Origin: Geodermatophilaceae bacterium
GTDB taxonomy: Bacteria > Actinomycetota > Actinomycetes > Mycobacteriales > Geodermatophilaceae
DNA length: 7,294 nucleotides
Direction of reading: 5' to 3'
NCBI GenBank assembly: GCA_013696785.1
Contig: JACCXW010000454.1
Span: 1 to 7,294 of the forward strand
The notes below the pieces were generated by a model. The model did no database searches. It was not told the origin of the DNA and was given only the letters and a program-made list of their open reading frames with translations. The position numbers and the translations under genes are program-made. This document shows positions 6,705 through 7,294 of this stretch, one piece after another (the first letter of the stretch is position 1; every line of letters begins with the position of its first letter).

Positions 6705-6710
6705 GACAAT
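6705..6710 (+). promoter_or_regulatory. Candidate -10 element of the ROK kinase gene (leaderless start)
   Basis: GACAAT matches the -10 consensus at its strongest positions (A2, the central As, T6) but has G instead of T first. It ends 6 bases before the ATG at 6717, which has no Shine-Dalgarno in front of it. A leaderless transcript is inferred. Confidence 0.38.
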
Positions 6711-6716
6711 GCGGCG

Positions 6717-7294
6717 ATGGAGACGATGGTGCTGGCGATCGACGTCGGAGGCACGAAGCTGGCCGCGGCTGTCGTCGATGCCGCCGGCGAGCTCGTCAGC
6801 GAGGACCGGTCACCGACCCCCACCGACGGCGACGCCGAGGAGATCTGGTCCGCTCTCGTCGCCACCGTGGAACGGGCGCTCGACGCGGCCGGCGTGCCGC
6901 CGCTGCAGGCGATCGGGACGGGGTGCGGCGGCCCGATGCACTGGCCGGCCGGCATCGTCTCGCCGCTGACGATGGGTTGGCGCGACTTCCCGTTGCGCTC
7001 GCGGCTGCAGGATCGCTACGGCGTACCGGTCCGGCTGCACAACGACGCGGTGTGCGTTGCGGTGGCCGAGCATTGGCGCGGTGCCGGCCAGGGGCGGGCG
7101 AACATGCTGGGCATGGTCGTGTCCACCGGCGTCGGCGGCGGCCTCGTCCTCGGTGGGCGCCTGCACGACGGGGCGACCGGCAACGGGGGCCACGTCGGTC
7201 ACGTCGTCGTGGACCCGGACGGTCCGTTGTGCCGCTGCGGTGGGCACGGTTGTCTGGAGGCGATCGCCCGCGGGCCCGCCATTGCCGATTGGGC
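6717..7294 (+). CDS. ROK-family sugar kinase, 3' end outside window
   Basis: 192 residues are visible; the family runs to about 300-320, so roughly the first 60% is present. Seen: the N-terminal ATP phosphate-binding loop AIDVGGTK (D9-K14); GTGCGGPMH; the catalytic-base pair N109-D110 in LHNDAVCVA; the second phosphate loop STGVGGGLVL; and the ROK zinc site H162 plus C172, C174 and C179 in CRCGGHGC. The usual E-x-G-H substrate motif reads H159-V-G-H162. Family knowledge: ROK kinases phosphorylate glucose, mannose, fructose or N-acetyl amino sugars in the cytosol. With no DNA-binding domain before DVGGTK, this is a kinase and not a ROK repressor. The sugar cannot be told from the sequence. Start: ATG 6717 has leaderless promoter spacing. 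ATG 6726 (MVLAIDVGG) is an alternative, with GGAG only 3 bases away. It is divergent from the ATPase gene, sharing a palindrome. Confidence 0.9.
   Translation, partial: METMVLAIDVGGTKLAAAVVDAAGELVSEDRSPTPTDGDAEEIWSALVATVERALDAAGVPPLQAIGTGCGGPMHWPAGIVSPLTMGWRDFPLRSRLQDRYGVPVRLHNDAVCVAVAEHWRGAGQGRANMLGMVVSTGVGGGLVLGGRLHDGATGNGGHVGHVVVDPDGPLCRCGGHGCLEAIARGPAIADW

Noticed and set aside
5615..6955. Minus-strand 446-codon open frame spanning the ATPase gene and the divergent promoter
   Set aside because: It is extremely Arg/Pro/Ala-rich, out of frame with the Walker motifs, and crosses the intergenic region and the antisense of the ROK gene. It is a shadow frame.

Overview
The window is GC-rich throughout, with strong G/C bias at third codon positions, long spurious open frames in other frames, GTG starts and promoter-to-start spacing suggestive of leaderless transcripts. 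This points to an actinobacterium. The MetB-like protein and the AAA+/VWA gene pair also resemble their mycobacterial counterparts, but I cannot name a genus.

Layout, left to right. (1) 1-1605, plus strand: the 3' end of a cystathionine gamma-synthase gene (metB-like, cut by the window edge), then a DUF4865 gene with its own ribosome binding site. (2) 1616-2392, minus strand: a coding remnant of bacterial Ig-like repeats, converging on the DUF4865 gene with 10 bases between the stops. It has no credible start. Its homology stops abruptly at about 2362, next to a short AT-rich patch (about 2364-2398), which looks like a deletion or insertion scar. (3) 2451-6648, minus strand: a tightly packed four-gene cluster. 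In transcription order it encodes an AAA+ ATPase of the Mg-chelatase I/MoxR type, a 660-residue von Willebrand factor A (VWA) protein with a complete MIDAS, a GNAT acetyltransferase, and a 91-residue protein with an N-terminal membrane or signal segment. The gaps are 1 base, 10 bases and a 4-base ATGA overlap, so this is almost certainly one transcript. (4) 6649-6716: a 68-base divergent promoter region with a perfect 17-base inverted repeat between two -10-like hexamers. Each hexamer ends six bases before a start codon. (5) 6717-7294, plus strand: the 5' part of a ROK-family sugar kinase gene, cut by the right edge.

The AAA+/VWA pair is the functional core. By analogy with BchI/BchD, MoxR/VWA and CbbQ/CbbO pairs, the ATPase ring and the VWA adaptor would work together as an ATP-driven remodelling or metal-insertion machine. 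The pair resembles the Mycobacterium tuberculosis Rv0958/Rv0959 genes (from memory, not searched). The client is unknown. The co-transcribed acetyltransferase and small exported or membrane protein are the least-explained partners, and the shared palindrome suggests that the cluster and the ROK gene may be controlled by one regulator. No RNA genes, CRISPR arrays or complete mobile elements were seen.
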